Numbered from the stretch's first letter, positions 8,764 through 20,200 are shown. The stretch: 64,000 bases of DNA from Sphingomonadales bacterium (GCA_016704425.1 JADJAC010000009.1:76540-140539); one strand, 5' to 3'. The notes: a model not told the origin generated them from the letters alone. Made by a program: numbers and translations.

Positions 8764-9537
8764 TCAGTTCCGGAACATCTGGGCGGTTGTGGGAACGTAA
8801 CCGCGTCCGGGCGCGAGGAAGCGCCGCAGCTGCTCGCGAGCCTGTGCCTTGGCGGCGGCGCTGTTCGCTGCATCGAGCGTCTGTGCCCGGCCCAGCGAAG
8901 TGACACTGGCGATCAGGTCTGCGAGCTGCTGCGACTGCACCGCCAGCAGCTGGTTCCCGGCCTGCGCAGCCTGCAGCGCACCGGTCGCCGACTGGCTCGC
9001 GGTGACCAGGTCGTTCACCGCAGTTCGCGTACCCTCGATGTTGGCGACCGCCCCGGCCTGGACCTTGAGCGCGTCCTCGAAGGCGGCAACACTGTTCTGC
9101 CAGCGGCTTTCCGCGCCTTCGACCATGGTGCGCTGCGGCGCGGTCAGGTCCATCGACTTGTACTGCCGCGCGAACTCGGTCTGAATCTGCTGGACGTTGT
9201 ACGCCATCCGCTGCGCTTCGCTGAGCAACTGCTGGGTCTGTCGGATCTGCTGCTGAAGCGGTGCAAGCACGCTGGTCGGCAGGCTGGCGAGATTGCGGGC
9301 TTCGTTGATCAGCGAGGTCGCCTGGTTCTGCAGCTGGCGGATCTGGTTGTTGATCTGCTCGAGCGTGCGCGCCGCCGTCAGGATGTTCTGCGAGTAGTTC
9401 GTGGGATCGTAAACGATTCCGCCGAACTGGGCATAGGCGGGTGCTGGAACCAGCGCGGCGACAGTCATCGACAGCACCGCAGCACCGGCGGCGAGCATCT
9501 GACGGAAACCCAGAGACTTCTTGAGACTCGACTTCAT
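8764..9537 (-). CDS. trbJ: TrbJ / VirB5 minor pilus protein
   Basis: A 257-residue secreted protein with a signal peptide ending PAPAYAQ at about residue 36 and a long helical, Gln-rich domain (QIRQLQNQATSLINEARNLA, QQQIRQTQQLLSEAQ), as in TrbJ/VirB5 proteins that localise to the pilus tip. ATG 9537 is preceded by AAGGAG. As sequenced there is no stop codon between trbE and this gene, so one frame runs through both. This probably reflects an indel near the end of trbE rather than a true fusion. Confidence 0.88.
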   Translation of the reverse strand: MKSSLKKSLGFRQMLAAGAAVLSMTVAALVPAPAYAQFGGIVYDPTNYSQNILTAARTLEQINNQIRQLQNQATSLINEARNLASLPTSVLAPLQQQIRQTQQLLSEAQRMAYNVQQIQTEFARQYKSMDLTAPQRTMVEGAESRWQNSVAAFEDALKVQAGAVANIEGTRTAVNDLVTASQSATGALQAAQAGNQLLAVQSQQLADLIASVTSLGRAQTLDAANSAAAKAQAREQLRRFLAPGRGYVPTTAQMFRN

Positions 9538-11997
9538 GGCATTACTCCTTGGGTTGGCCCAATTGGGCGGGGGAACGGGGTCGGCGGCCGGGAGCATGTC
9601 GGCGGCCCAGGCGAGGCCGCGATGGCGCAGCCAGGCGGCCGCAAAGCCTGCTGGCCCAAGCGCTTCGGTCAGTTCGGCAATCGCCAGCTGGTCGGTCTTC
9701 GAAGAGGTGGCGGCGTAGGCGAGCGCGACTTCGCCCAGGCCGAGCTCGAACAACCGGTTGCCGCGCGCCGACTGGCAATAATAGTCGCGCTTGGGGGTCG
9801 CCCGCGCGACGATCTCGATCTGCCGGTCGTTGAGGCCAAAGCGGCGATAGATCGACAGAATCTGCGGCTCGACCGCGCGCTCGTTGGGCAGGAAGATGCG
9901 GGTCGGGCAGCTTTCGATGATGGCAGGCGCGATCGCCGAACTTTCGATGTCGGCAAGGCTTTGGGTTGCAAACACCACGCTCGCATTCTTCTTGCGCAGC
10001 GTCTTCAGCCATTCGCGCAGCTGCGCGGCGAAGGCCGGGCTGTCGAGTACGAGCCAGCCCTCGTCGATGATGATCATCGTCGGCGAGCCGTCGAGCCGCC
10101 CTTCGATCCGATGGAACAGGTAGGACAGCACCGCCGGGGCGGCCGCCGAGCCGGTCAGCCCCTCGGTTTCGAAGGCCTGAAAGCTCGCTTCGCCGAGATG
10201 CTCGACCTCGGCATCGAGCAACCGACCAAATGGCCCGCCGATGCAGTACGGTGCCAGCGCTTGCTTCAATGCCTGCGACTGGAGCAGCACGGCCAATCCG
10301 GTCAGCGTGCGCTCGGCGACGGGTGCGGTCGAAAGGGAGGTCAGCGCCGACCAAAGATGCTCCTTAGTGGCGGGATCGATGGTCACGCCTTCGGAGGTGA
10401 GGATCGCCTGTAGCCATTCGGCGGCCCAATTGCGTTCGGCAGGTTCATTGATCCGCGCCAGCGGTTGCAACAGAACAGCGCCAGCGCTGTCGTCGGAAAG
10501 GCTGGTGCCCAAGTCCTGCCAGTCGCCGCCGCAGGCCAGCGCTGCCGCACGGATCGATCCGCCGAAATCGAACGCGAAGACCTGGGCGCAATCGTAGCGC
10601 CGGAACTGCAGTGCCATCAGCGCCAGCAGCACCGACTTGCCAGCCCCTGTCGGCCCGACGATCAGGGTATGGCCGACATCGCCAACATGGAGAGAAAACC
10701 GGAACGGTGTCGAACCTTCGGTCCGCGCATAGAAGAGCGGGGGTGCGCGGAAGTGCTCGTCCCATTCCGGTCCGGCCCACACCGCTGAAAGAGGGATCAT
10801 GTGGGCCAGGTTGAGCGTGGAAATCGGCGGGGTGCGGACATTGGCGTAGACATGGCCGGGGAGCGAACCGAGCCAGGCCTCGACCGCGTTCATGCCTTCG
10901 ACGATCACGGTGAAATCGCGGCCCTGGATGACCTTCTCGACCAGACGCAGCTTTTCCGCCGCGAGCGAAGGATCTTCGTCCCACACCGTGACCGTGGCGG
11001 TGACATAGGCCTGGCCGACATGGTCCGCGCCAAGCTCCTGCAGCGCCGCATCGGCGTCGGCAGCCTTGTTCGACGCATCGCTGTCGAGCAGCGTCGAAGC
11101 CTCGTTAGTCATGACCTCCTTGAGAATCGCGGCGACCGATTTGCGCTTGGCGAACCATTGCCGCCGGATCTTGGCCGTCAGCTTGGTCGCGTCGGTCTTG
11201 TCGAGCATCACCGCGCGGGTTGACCAGCGATAGGCGAAAGCGAGCCGATTGAGTTCGTCAAGCAGGCCAGGGAAAGTCGCGCTTGGGAATCCCACCACGG
11301 TGAGCGTGCGCAGATGAGCGCGGCCGAGGCGCGGTTCGAGGCCGCCGGTGAGCGGTTCGTCGGCCAGCAGCGCATCGAGGTACATCGGCGTTTCGGGAAC
11401 GCGAACCCGGTGGCTGCGCGTCGATATGCAGCTGTGCAGGTAGGTCAGCGTCTCGCCGTCATCGAGCCAGCCGACCTCGGGCACAAATCCTTCGACCAGT
11501 CGCAGTAGCCGTTCGGTGCGGTCAATGAAGAGGTCGAGCAACTCTTTAGGGTTTATGCCTTTTTCGGCCTTGCCCTCGTAAAGCCAGCTTTCGGCGCGCG
11601 CAGCGCCTTCTACGGCCGACATCCACAGCAAGGTCAGGAAATAGCCGCTCTCGAAATGCGCCCCTTCCTCGGCGAATTGCGCCGCACGCTCACGCTCGAC
11701 CAGTTCTGAGGCCGGATCGGGAAATTCGCTGTCAGGATAGTCCTGCGCCGGACGGCGCACCGCCTCGACGAAAATGGCCCAGCCTGAACCCAGCCGCCGC
11801 AGCGCGCTGTTGAGCCGCGCGGTCGTCGCGATCAGCTCGGCAGGCGTGGCACTGTCGAGATCGGGACCGCGAAACCGGGCCGAGCGCTGGAAGCTGCCGT
11901 CCTTGTTGAGCACCACACCGGGTGCGACCAGAGCTGCCCAAGGCAGGAAGTCCGCAAGCCGGTCGGCCTTGTTTCTGTATTCGCGAAGCGAGAGCAT
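9538..11997 (-). CDS. trbE: TrbE / VirB4 secretion ATPase (reads through into trbJ)
   Basis: About 815 residues with the VirB4 N-terminal domain, a Walker A motif near residue 450 (VGPTGAGKS), Walker B (TMIIIDEGWLVL) and a downstream VVFATQSLADIE sensor motif. It powers pilus assembly and substrate transfer at the inner membrane. The frame has no stop before the trbJ ATG. A five-base C run on the coding strand (9569-9573) sits a few codons before the expected end; one base more or less gives a stop next to or overlapping the trbJ start, so an indel is likely. Confidence 0.92.
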
Positions 11998-12001
11998 CGG
12001 C

Positions 12002-12289
12002 TCAGACCCTCAGATAGGTGGGAAAGCGCAGATGCCGCCGCGCGACATCCACGAACTGCGGATCGCGCCGCGCCGCCCAGACCGCGACCATGTGGCCCAG
12101 CGCGAAGATCACGACGCCGGCGATCCACAGGCGCAGGCCGAGCCCGATCGCGGCAGCCAGCGTCGCATTGGCGATCGCGAGTCCGCGTGGTGCGCCGCCG
12201 AGCAGGATATGCTCGGTCAGCGCGCGGTGAACGGGCACCACATATCCGGCGACAGCGTCGGGCGAAGTGGTCTCCATCAGACCCCCCAT
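12002..12289 (-). CDS. trbD: TrbD / VirB3 inner-membrane protein
   Basis: A 95-residue protein (METTSPDAVAGYVVPVHRAL near the start) with two adjacent hydrophobic helices between about residues 35 and 75, and the PVHRALTEHILLGGAPR segment typical of VirB3/TrbD. The ATG at 12289 shares its A with the trbC stop (TGATG); METTSP at 12277 is the alternative start. It works with TrbE, which begins four bases downstream. Confidence 0.88.
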   Translation of the reverse strand: MGGLMETTSPDAVAGYVVPVHRALTEHILLGGAPRGLAIANATLAAAIGLGLRLWIAGVVIFALGHMVAVWAARRDPQFVDVARRHLRFPTYLRV

Positions 12290-12621
12290 CACACCAAAGC
12301 TCCGCCGCCGAACGAGAAGAACGACAGGAAGAAGGATGAGGCGGCAAAGGCGATCGACAGGCCAAACACGATCTGGATCATTCGGCGCGCACCGCCGGAG
12401 GTGTCGCCGAACGCGAGCGCGAGGCCGGTTGCGATGATGATGATGACGGCGACGATCTTGGCGACCGGACCCTGGATCGATTCGAGGATCGACTGGAGCG
12501 GCGCTTCCCACGGCATCGACGATCCCGCTGCATAGGCGGGGCTGGAGACGGTCAGTGCAACGAAGCCGCCGATCACGGCAGCCGAGAGGTGGGTGCGCGC
12601 ACGCGAAATGGTCTGAATCAC
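12289..12621 (-). CDS. trbC: TrbC / VirB2 pilin precursor
   Basis: A 110-residue pilin with a long signal sequence (ending near SSPAYAAG), a short soluble loop and two hydrophobic helices (VAKIVAVIIIIATGLALAF and VFGLSIAFAASSFFLSFFSF), the VirB2/TrbC arrangement. In TrbC-type systems the pilin is cyclised by the TraF peptidase, and a TraF gene is present at 47.8-48.4 kb. It overlaps trbB at its start and trbD at its end. Confidence 0.92.
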   Translation of the reverse strand: MIQTISRARTHLSAAVIGGFVALTVSSPAYAAGSSMPWEAPLQSILESIQGPVAKIVAVIIIIATGLALAFGDTSGGARRMIQIVFGLSIAFAASSFFLSFFSFGGGALV

Positions 12622-13601
12622 GAAATATCTCCTTGGGCTTGGGGGGTGATGGGAAGAATCTGGTAGTCGCCTCGGGCATTGAGCCCGGTGACTTGGGCGA
12701 GTTCGGCGAGCCGCCGTCCGGTGCCGTCGCGGACCAGCACGGCGATGACATTGATGGTTTCGGCAATCAGCGCGCGCGGCACGGTGACCACGCTTTCCTG
12801 GATCAGCTGCTCCATCCGCCGCAGCGTCCCGAGCGCCGATCCGGCATGGATCGTCCCAACGCCACCAGGATGGCCCGTGCCCCAGGCTTTGAGGAGATCG
12901 AGCGCCTCAGAGCCGCGTACCTCGCCGATCGGGATGCGGTCGGGCCGCAATCGCAGCGCGGAGCGGACCAGGTCGGACAAGGTCGCAACGCCATCTTTGG
13001 TGCGCAGCGATACGAGATTTGGTGCGGCGCATTGCAGCTCGCGAGTATCTTCGATCAGGACCACCCGGTCGTCGGTCTTCGCGACCTCGGCCAGGAGCGC
13101 ATTGGTAAGTGTGGTCTTGCCGGTCGATGTACCTCCGGCGACCAGGATGTTCTTGCGGGCGGCTACCGCATCAATCAGCGCCTCAGCCTGCCACTCGGAC
13201 ATGATCCCGGCCGCGACATAATCGGCGAGCGTGAACACCGCGACGGCGGGCTTGCGGATCGCAAAACTCGGCGCGGCTACCACTGGAGGCAACAGCCCCT
13301 CGAACCGCTCGCCCGTATCGGGAAGCTCCGCCGAAACCCGCGGAGCCTTGGCATGAACCTCAGCCCCGACATGGTGGGCGACCAGCCTGATGATCCGCTC
13401 GCCATCGGCAGCAGACATCCCACTTCCCGTATTGGCGATCCCGGCTCCCAGCCGGTCGATCCACAGCCGACCGTCGGGATTGAGCATGACCTCAATCACC
13501 GAGGCGTCTTCAAGCCAGCCTGCAATCTCCGGGCCGAGCGCCGTGCGCAACATGCGCGCGCCGCGCGACGATGCCTGCGCTTTGATCGGGATGACGCTCA
13601 T
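12618..13601 (-). CDS. trbB: TrbB / VirB11 hexameric ATPase
   Basis: A 327-residue VirB11-family ATPase with Walker A near residue 150 (VAGGTSTGKTTLTNALL), an Asp box (DDRVVLIEDTRELQC), Walker B (DRIPIGEVRGSEALDLL) and a His box (GHPGGVGTIHAGSAL). It is the first gene of the trb operon. The start at 13601 (MSVIPIKAQA) is preferred over the upstream in-frame start at 13643. Confidence 0.95.
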   Translation of the reverse strand: MSVIPIKAQASSRGARMLRTALGPEIAGWLEDASVIEVMLNPDGRLWIDRLGAGIANTGSGMSAADGERIIRLVAHHVGAEVHAKAPRVSAELPDTGERFEGLLPPVVAAPSFAIRKPAVAVFTLADYVAAGIMSEWQAEALIDAVAARKNILVAGGTSTGKTTLTNALLAEVAKTDDRVVLIEDTRELQCAAPNLVSLRTKDGVATLSDLVRSALRLRPDRIPIGEVRGSEALDLLKAWGTGHPGGVGTIHAGSALGTLRRMEQLIQESVVTVPRALIAETINVIAVLVRDGTGRRLAELAQVTGLNARGDYQILPITPQAQGDIS

Positions 13602-13829
13602 TAATTGCCCCGTTCGGACGATGCGGCCGACCACCGGCTGCACTTGCGAGGCGGATCAAAAGGACATCAGAATGGGGTTGCGCAACAGATTGTTGCGATG
13701 GGCGTAGGCTGGCGAAAGGGGAGAAAGTTGCGGCGGCTGTACAGGTGGATGTCGAACTATGCCGACCACCGATATTGCCGGTGTCATCTTCATCGGACAT
13801 GACCTCAGTGTCGAATCGACATCGCGCTG
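13602..13829. promoter_or_regulatory. Divergent region between trbB and the SRAP gene
   Basis: This spacer must hold the promoter of the trb operon (minus strand). It contains a 7-bp inverted repeat, CGCAACA (13681-13687) and TGTTGCG (13691-13697), separated by three bases and embedded in a TTGCGCAA palindrome. This is a plausible operator for a helix-turn-helix regulator. No convincing -35/-10 pair was identified. Confidence 0.35.
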
Positions 13830-14459
13830 TTGGGCAAGTTGGGGATAGGCGACATCTGCAATCTGTACCGCATGACCAAAGCGACCGCCGAGATCGCGAA
13901 CTTGTTCCGGGCGACACCCAGCACAGGGGCGAACTTCGGCTCGGAAGTGTACCCCGGCTACCCAGGACTGGTGGTGGCCGAGGGTCAAGTCCGGTCAATG
14001 ATCTGGGGCCTGCCGCTGGTGCTGAAAGGGAAGCAAGGTCAACCGCTCAAGCCGAAGCCGGTCAACAATGCGCGAACCGACAAGCTCGGAACCCCATTCT
14101 GGCGGGACAGCTTCGAGAAGCGTCGTTGCCTCATTCCGGTGAGTTCCTGGGCTGAAGCCGAAGGCCCCAAAGGTGCGATGACGCGGACCTGGCTGTCAGT
14201 GCCTGGCAACGAAGTGTTCGCGGTGGCTGGCATCTGGCGCCCGACGCAGGAATGGGGCGAAGCCTATGCGATGGTTATGACCGAATGCTGTGAACAAACA
14301 GCACAGGTACATGACCGAATGCCGGTCTTGCTGTCGCCCGATCACTGGGATGATTGGATTGGCGGGACTTCGGTTTCGGCCATTGATCTGTGCCAACCAT
14401 GGAGCAGCGATGTCGAAATCGCGCAAACTTCCGATCCCTGGTTCAGGCGACGCAACTAG
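13830..14459 (+). CDS. SRAP-domain (HMCES/YedK) protein, start codon in question
   Basis: A SOS-response-associated peptidase family protein that would crosslink to abasic sites in single-stranded DNA. Family motifs are present: CNLYRMTK at the expected N-terminus, NARTDKLGTPFWRDSFEKRR, CLIPVSSWAEAEG, and the active-site His in HDRMPVLL. In this family Cys2 must become the N-terminal residue. Here the codon before that Cys is ATC (13854-13856), not ATG. ATG 13830 would add nine residues and bury the Cys. GGGGATAGG sits just upstream of the ATC, so initiation at ATC or a base error is likely. Confidence 0.85.
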   Translation: MGKLGIGDICNLYRMTKATAEIANLFRATPSTGANFGSEVYPGYPGLVVAEGQVRSMIWGLPLVLKGKQGQPLKPKPVNNARTDKLGTPFWRDSFEKRRCLIPVSSWAEAEGPKGAMTRTWLSVPGNEVFAVAGIWRPTQEWGEAYAMVMTECCEQTAQVHDRMPVLLSPDHWDDWIGGTSVSAIDLCQPWSSDVEIAQTSDPWFRRRN

Positions 14460-14609
14460 ACCTGTCCGCGGCGGAGCACCGCCACCGTAGGTATAACTTC
14501 TCGAGGCACTCTACCGAAACTTGTCCATAAGGTGCTCGATGACGACACGAGATGTCCATTTGAGGCAATCAGCAGGCCCTCTGCGGTGACCCAATCGCAA
14601 CCCTCTGAT

Positions 14610-16740
14610 TCACTTCAACAGATGGTCCTCGATCGCACGCAAGATGCTCGAGAACCCCTTGCCTTGCGAGTAAAGCAACGCTTTGCTGCCACGATGTTCG
14701 CGAATGAAATCAGTGGCGGCATGCTTGGCCGACAACCAGGTCATCACGAAGAGATCAGAGTTTTCTGCCAATGCGCGTAGTGACACGCTCCCACCATGGT
14801 CGGCGTTTGTAGTCACCCGGACTGCTGGCGTGATCGCTTCCAGTGCAGCCTTTGCTTGCCTACTCGACGATTCAGTTAGCGAGTAGATGGCAATATGCAA
14901 GCCTGCCAAGCGGCTAGCCAGATCATCGTCGGCCGGTGCGTCATCATCTGCTGCCGGCGCAGGCAGCGACCATCCGAGTTCACTCGATAATGATTTGACT
15001 GCGACCCGCTGAAGGCCTGTCAATCGCCCATAGATTGGAACGATACGGGCTAGAATCCGGTGTAAGAATGTCTCGCGAGCATCGGCATCGGGCGCAGCAG
15101 CGTTCATGAAACTCTCGACGAGTTCCAGAACCCAATAGATCATGCCTGCCCCGAAGCCGTCGTTGGCCATTTCGTCGACATCGGCGATCAAATCACGATA
15201 CGCTTTTTGGTCGATACCCGAGACCAGAAGTGCTTCGATCAGTACTTGAGAGGACTCATAAATTGTGGATCCGCGCGCGCTCCCTAGCGCGAAAAGGGTG
15301 AGCAATCCTCCATATAAGGAGGAGAACGCTGCTCTCGGAAATCTGGGTCGCGCTGCAACCAGGCAACCAGATAAGGTAAGGCCTGAGAAGTTCGATCTGC
15401 TGCGAGATCATCACCTTGAACCTTCTCAAGCGCCGCGACGAGTGCACGAACCGCTACCGGGTCACCAGTCGACGGCCCTATCTCCCATTCATCCTTGCCT
15501 AGACGTGCTATATCGAGCGCATTGGCGAAGGCCGGATCCGCCGCGCGATCAAGCCAGGCGATCCAGAAGTCGGGGGCGCGATATTCGCCAGTTCATCGGT
15601 CGCCTGCACGATCGGCCGAAACGGCATGGTTTCGCGCAACAAGGCCAGTTCATCAGGACTGAGCCGCGCCATCGCGGCCATAGCGTCAGCCAGCAGGTCG
15701 ATGCTGTCGACCGCATCGGCCTGTATCAGCGCTTCGCGAGCGGTATCGATCGGAGCTGCAACTTCGACGGCCTGAGACGTGAGCTGATTTTGGGCCGGCA
15801 ATAGCGTCGCGATCCAGCCCAGGTCCTGCGCGCGGTCGGCAAGGATGGCGAGCAGGTCCTGGCGACCAGGATCTGAGAGTGCTTCCAGGCCGAGGAGGCG
15901 CCATCCACCTACCCGCAACCCTGGCGGCGGAGAGGCGATAAGCATAGACTGCAAGTAGGACTGGACTGAACCCTCGAACGCAGCGCGCGTATCTGCAACA
16001 TTCTCGTCGTCGAACGGCGCGGCAATATGGGTTCGATACAGCGCTTCAAGGAGGATCGCGGTAATCGCGGGCGTCCTTCGTGCGACGCAAAGGCTCGAAA
16101 ATTCGGGGAGCGCGATGATCGCCGCCCAATCCTCGAAGGTGGCGAGTAACTGGACTTCGAGAAACTTGACGTTGAGCGCATCGAGGCGAAGTTCGCTGCG
16201 AAGGCGATCGAGAACCTTTGTCGCCGCATCACGGCGCCCGACATTGAGATAGTCCTGGAAGCGCGCCAGCAACCAACCCGTCGGAACCGGTACTGAGTGC
16301 TGTAATTCGGGTGCGCGGGCAAGCGTATCCCGCGCGCGCAGGACTGCGCGTAACGCAGCAACGCGCGAGCGGTCATCGACCGGTAAGCGCATGATGGCTG
16401 TGACCGCAGGTTCGGCTAGCAAGAGACGGGTACCAACCGGGTCAGCGGCATCGAATGCCTTCGGGATGCCATCGAAGTCGGTAAGTGTTGGTCCGGCAAA
16501 AGCCAGCAAGACAGGTTTGAGCCGCCGCCAGTCCGACATGGTCGGCGCGGCGACATCGATCTGCATTGACCCGGCGCTGTCGATGATGGGCACGAGAGCG
16601 CCGGGCAAAGCCTCGGCAACAACGGACTGGATCAGATCCGCGCAAAGTGCCGCGAGTTCGGTGCCTGCGCCATCGCATGGCTGGAGCGCGATGATGTCTG
16701 CCAGCACTGCCCGGGCTGCATCGAGATTCGGGCCGATCAT
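14610..16740 (-). CDS. dpdD: DpdD, Dpd restriction component (two frameshifts as sequenced)
   Basis: About 709 residues when three frames are joined: 16740 to about 15572, then to about 15300, then to 14610. The first change is at a five-base C run on the coding strand (plus 15572-15576). The second lies between about 15325 and the A4 run at 15292-15295. All three pieces look like coding sequence (MIGPNLDAARAVLADI, then DFWIAWLDRAADPAF, then GSARGSTIYESSQVL). I recognise no catalytic motif. Assignment to DpdD rests on size, the remaining-gene argument and position next to dpdK. DpdD is required with DpdE-K for restriction in the described system; its activity is unknown to me. The ATG overlaps the dpdK stop. 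Confidence 0.65.
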
Positions 16741-17264
16741 GCCATCTTGCCTTCCCACCGGGATTCGAGCTCGACCGACTGCTCTGCTACCGCAGCCGGG
16801 TCCGTTCGCAGCACGAGATGTTCGCCGTTGATCGAAATGCCGTTCAGCGTGAGATTCATCGATCCGCTGAGGAAATAATCTGCCCCCAGCAAGCCTTTGG
16901 CGTGGAAGCTCTTCTCCACTGTCCATTTGATTTGATCGCCGTAGCGTGCCTTCAACGCCTGCAGCCTCGCGATGAAATAGTCATTGTGGCCATCCTCGCG
17001 GATCACCAGCCTGATCAGGACACCGCGCCCGAGCAGTGCGCGCAGCAGTTGCGACAAGCGGATCGGGGCGGCTGGCCAATCCGGTTCCAGTGCCGCAAAT
17101 TCCCGCGCCGAATTGTCGATGATCTCGACGTCGCTAATCCAGGCGAAGAACAGCCACAGCTTTGGACTGGGATGGATGAGTTCTGCGACAAACAGGCTCT
17201 GAAACAGGTCGCGAACTGCCCGCGACTGCGCAGGCCCATGAAGATCCCTGGAAGGAAAGGGCAT
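16737..17264 (-). CDS. dpdK: DpdK, phospholipase D-like nuclease of the Dpd system
   Basis: A 175-residue protein with one PLD-type catalytic motif near residues 119-145: FHAKGLLGADYF followed by SGSMNLTLNGI, that is H-x-K and then the GSxNxT element. One motif per chain implies a dimer to build the active site. PLD-type proteins act as nucleases in several defence systems, and this is the most obvious nuclease candidate of the restriction module. It starts at the dpdJ stop (TGATG) and overlaps dpdD by four bases. Confidence 0.85.
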   Translation of the reverse strand: MPFPSRDLHGPAQSRAVRDLFQSLFVAELIHPSPKLWLFFAWISDVEIIDNSAREFAALEPDWPAAPIRLSQLLRALLGRGVLIRLVIREDGHNDYFIARLQALKARYGDQIKWTVEKSFHAKGLLGADYFLSGSMNLTLNGISINGEHLVLRTDPAAVAEQSVELESRWEGKMA

Positions 17265-20200
17265 CAGACCTGCTCCCTCAGCGTCAGTGTCACCAGGACC
17301 CTACCATTGGCGCGTTCAACGCGTTCGATCGCGGGGAAGAACTGGAGCACGCCAACACTCACTGGTGTCGCCGAAAGGCGGACGAGAGCCGCGCGAAACA
17401 ACCTTGCCTCGCCTGCCTCGGCGACAAGACGGGCGGTTCCCTGTCCCTCAAAGGCGGTGGCGAGTTGCGCTTCCCAATCGGGATCGTTGAACGCGATCGT
17501 CGCGATTGCGTGGCTAAGCAGTAGATGGCGAACGACGGCCGGATCGGTCGAACGGGTTTGGCGGAACGGATTGTAGGATTGAAGCACGCGTTGGCGCACT
17601 TCATTGGCACGTGGCCACAGCAAGCTCGTGATCGCCGACAGAACTGTCACATGCGAGATTGCAGCGGCCGGCAACGTCGCGGCGAGAAATGCGCGAACGG
17701 CGCTGGCCAGCGTGGCGTGGCGGCTCGCGATATAGGCATACTCGCGCAAGCCGATGGCGATGCCGAATTCGACCTGAATCGCATCCCAATGGGTCTGCAG
17801 GTCAAGAAGCAACTGATCGAGTTGGGGCCCGGATCCCGCGCGCAGTAGTCGGTTATTGAGCGAGACCGACAAGGCATGACTGAGATCGATGCCGCCGTGC
17901 TGCGCAAGGGTGTGCGACAGTGTCCGCCACAGGATCGCCCGCTCATTGTGCGAGTTCGTCGCGCGCAGGCGCGCGACTTGGTCGCCGATCACGACATCGT
18001 TGGTAGCGAGCGACAGGATCTCACGCAGGCTTCCATCGACGAGCTCAAGGTCGCTGGGCGCCAGCGCCGCGTCGAGTGCCGAGAAGAACAGCCGCGGTTC
18101 GGAGGCGAAGCGGTCGGCAAAGGCTTCGAGTACGCCTGCGCCACCAAGTGTCGTTTCGCTTATCCACACGCTCGCGACATCGGAGGTCGCATCATCGCGG
18201 ATATCGACGAGCAGCGTGTCAACCGTCGCTTGGCGCGGTGCTGCAGCGATGCACGCCTGGAGCATCGCCTCGCCGAGAGTTTCGAGGACCAGGCGGCGAA
18301 GCCACGCACTGAACATCATGGGGTCGACCACCACAAGTTGCGCAGCTAGCGCGCGCAGCCGGTCCCGGACCACTGGACTGGCGAGTTGTAGAAGCAGCGC
18401 CTGCTGTAAACGGCCGCCCCCGCCTGCGCCACCGGCACCGGCCGGGCGCCCGCCATCACCACCGGCATCATCGTCGGCATCGCTGTCTTGGGTATCGTCG
18501 CTATCCGGCGGCGTCGGTGGCATCGCACCGAATACCTCGTCCATGACCGCGCGAAACACGCTCTCGATCCTGTCGTCGTCGAGCAGGTCGGCAATTGTCT
18601 CGGAAAGCGGCCGATTGTTGGTCGCGGCATCCGCAAGCAGGACCGACAGCAGAAACTGGATCAGCCACTCGCGCTGAAACTGGTTGAGATCGTCGGGCAG
18701 GAGTGGGTCAAGCCGAATTAAGTCGCGGATATACGCGAGCTTGGCCGCCGCCAGGACATCGGGCGGCAGGCGGTCGCCGCTCAGCATCTCGGCATGCGGC
18801 AAGGCGAGATCGAGCCGGAACCCGTCGACCTCGAGCTCGAAGCCGACAGCGGCAGGTCGATCGTCATCGCTAGTGAAGGTCAGCGTGACCGGAAAATCGT
18901 CCTGCAGCGTGCGGATATTTGCCTGGGCAGTCCCGGCGAAGCGCCGGACGCTGACACTCGAGCGGAACCGGTGAAGGTGGAAATCAATCGCGCGAACGTG
19001 ATGGCGCCATTCTGAACGCGTCGGCACCGGCACGCCGAGTGCGTCGCCATTGGCGACAATGTCGGATTGCCAGACGAGCCGCGCATTGCTGCTCGGCAGC
19101 GCTTCGGTCCGCGCGGCGCGTTCGAGGCCGACGGTCCAAGGTCGAAAGACCAGCAGTGGTGGTCCGCCGACATGGTCGTTGAGGCTGCCGGTAAAGCTGC
19201 CGACGAATTCATGCTCGAGCGCATAGTCGCTTATTCGGCGGTCCTGCTCCGGAAATGCCGGATCGACCGGTATCCAGTGCGACAACGCCCCACGTTCATG
19301 CGCAAACCGGCGTGTGACACGCCCGGGTACGAATTGATTGAGCGCCTGAAGGATCGGCATCTGCTCGATCCGCTCCTCGTGATTGACTGTCGCAGGCGGG
19401 ATAATGACTCGCACTTCGGGCAGGCTCAGGTCGCTGAAGAGGTTACGCGGGATGAAATCGGGCAGCGGATGGTGATCGACCTGCAGATCGAGCGTCGCGC
19501 CGGCATTCGGGATCGCCAATTGCCAGCCCCGGAATAGCCGCCGGACCAACGTCGGGACCGCCTCGAGCAGCAGCGAACGCGGCGCTTCCCACAGCAATGC
19601 TTCGGCCGACGAGCGCTCGATTCCGAGCGCGCCCATGAGATAGATCCGTAGATCGTCGATGGTCGCGGCGTCGCCCTGCACCAATTGGGTCAGTTTGGCC
19701 CGGGTGCGATCGAGGACGGCGCGCTCGGCGGGGCTTGCCTGCGGCAAAGGGCGGCTGAGCAGGTTCCACTGCCAGGCCTTTTCATAGCCAGCGGTGGTCG
19801 CCGCTAGCCAATCGAACAGTGCGAACACCGCCTGGATCTTCATCACATAGGGGTTTCGGATCGGGAGATATTGCGGCTCGAGCGAGGGATCGAAGAGATG
19901 CTCGAACGCCTGATAGAAGGCGCGGTCGCGGCCATAGTCCGACAGGACGGTCAGGGTGATCGGGCGCATCGCACGGTCGCGGCCGGCGCGACCCTTGCGC
20001 TGCAGGAATGATGCCATGCCGCGCGGCGCTTTGTGCTGGATGACGGCGCCGACGAGCGGGTCGTTGAATCCAACCTCGAGGGCCGCGGTCGCAACAACGA
20101 TGTTGGCCGATTGATTGACACCGGCATCTTGCGAGGTGGTGCGCCCTACCACGAGGCGGCGATCGAGTGGATGGCCGATATCCTCACAGATCCGCCATCG

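Noticed and set aside
8698..10413. Long plus-strand open frame of 571 codons
   Set aside because: It is antisense to trbE/trbJ, whose motifs are clear; the translation is Arg/Gly-rich with no domain, typical of a GC-rich shadow frame. The same holds for the plus-strand frames at 12555-13604, 20648-21397 and 30856-31548.
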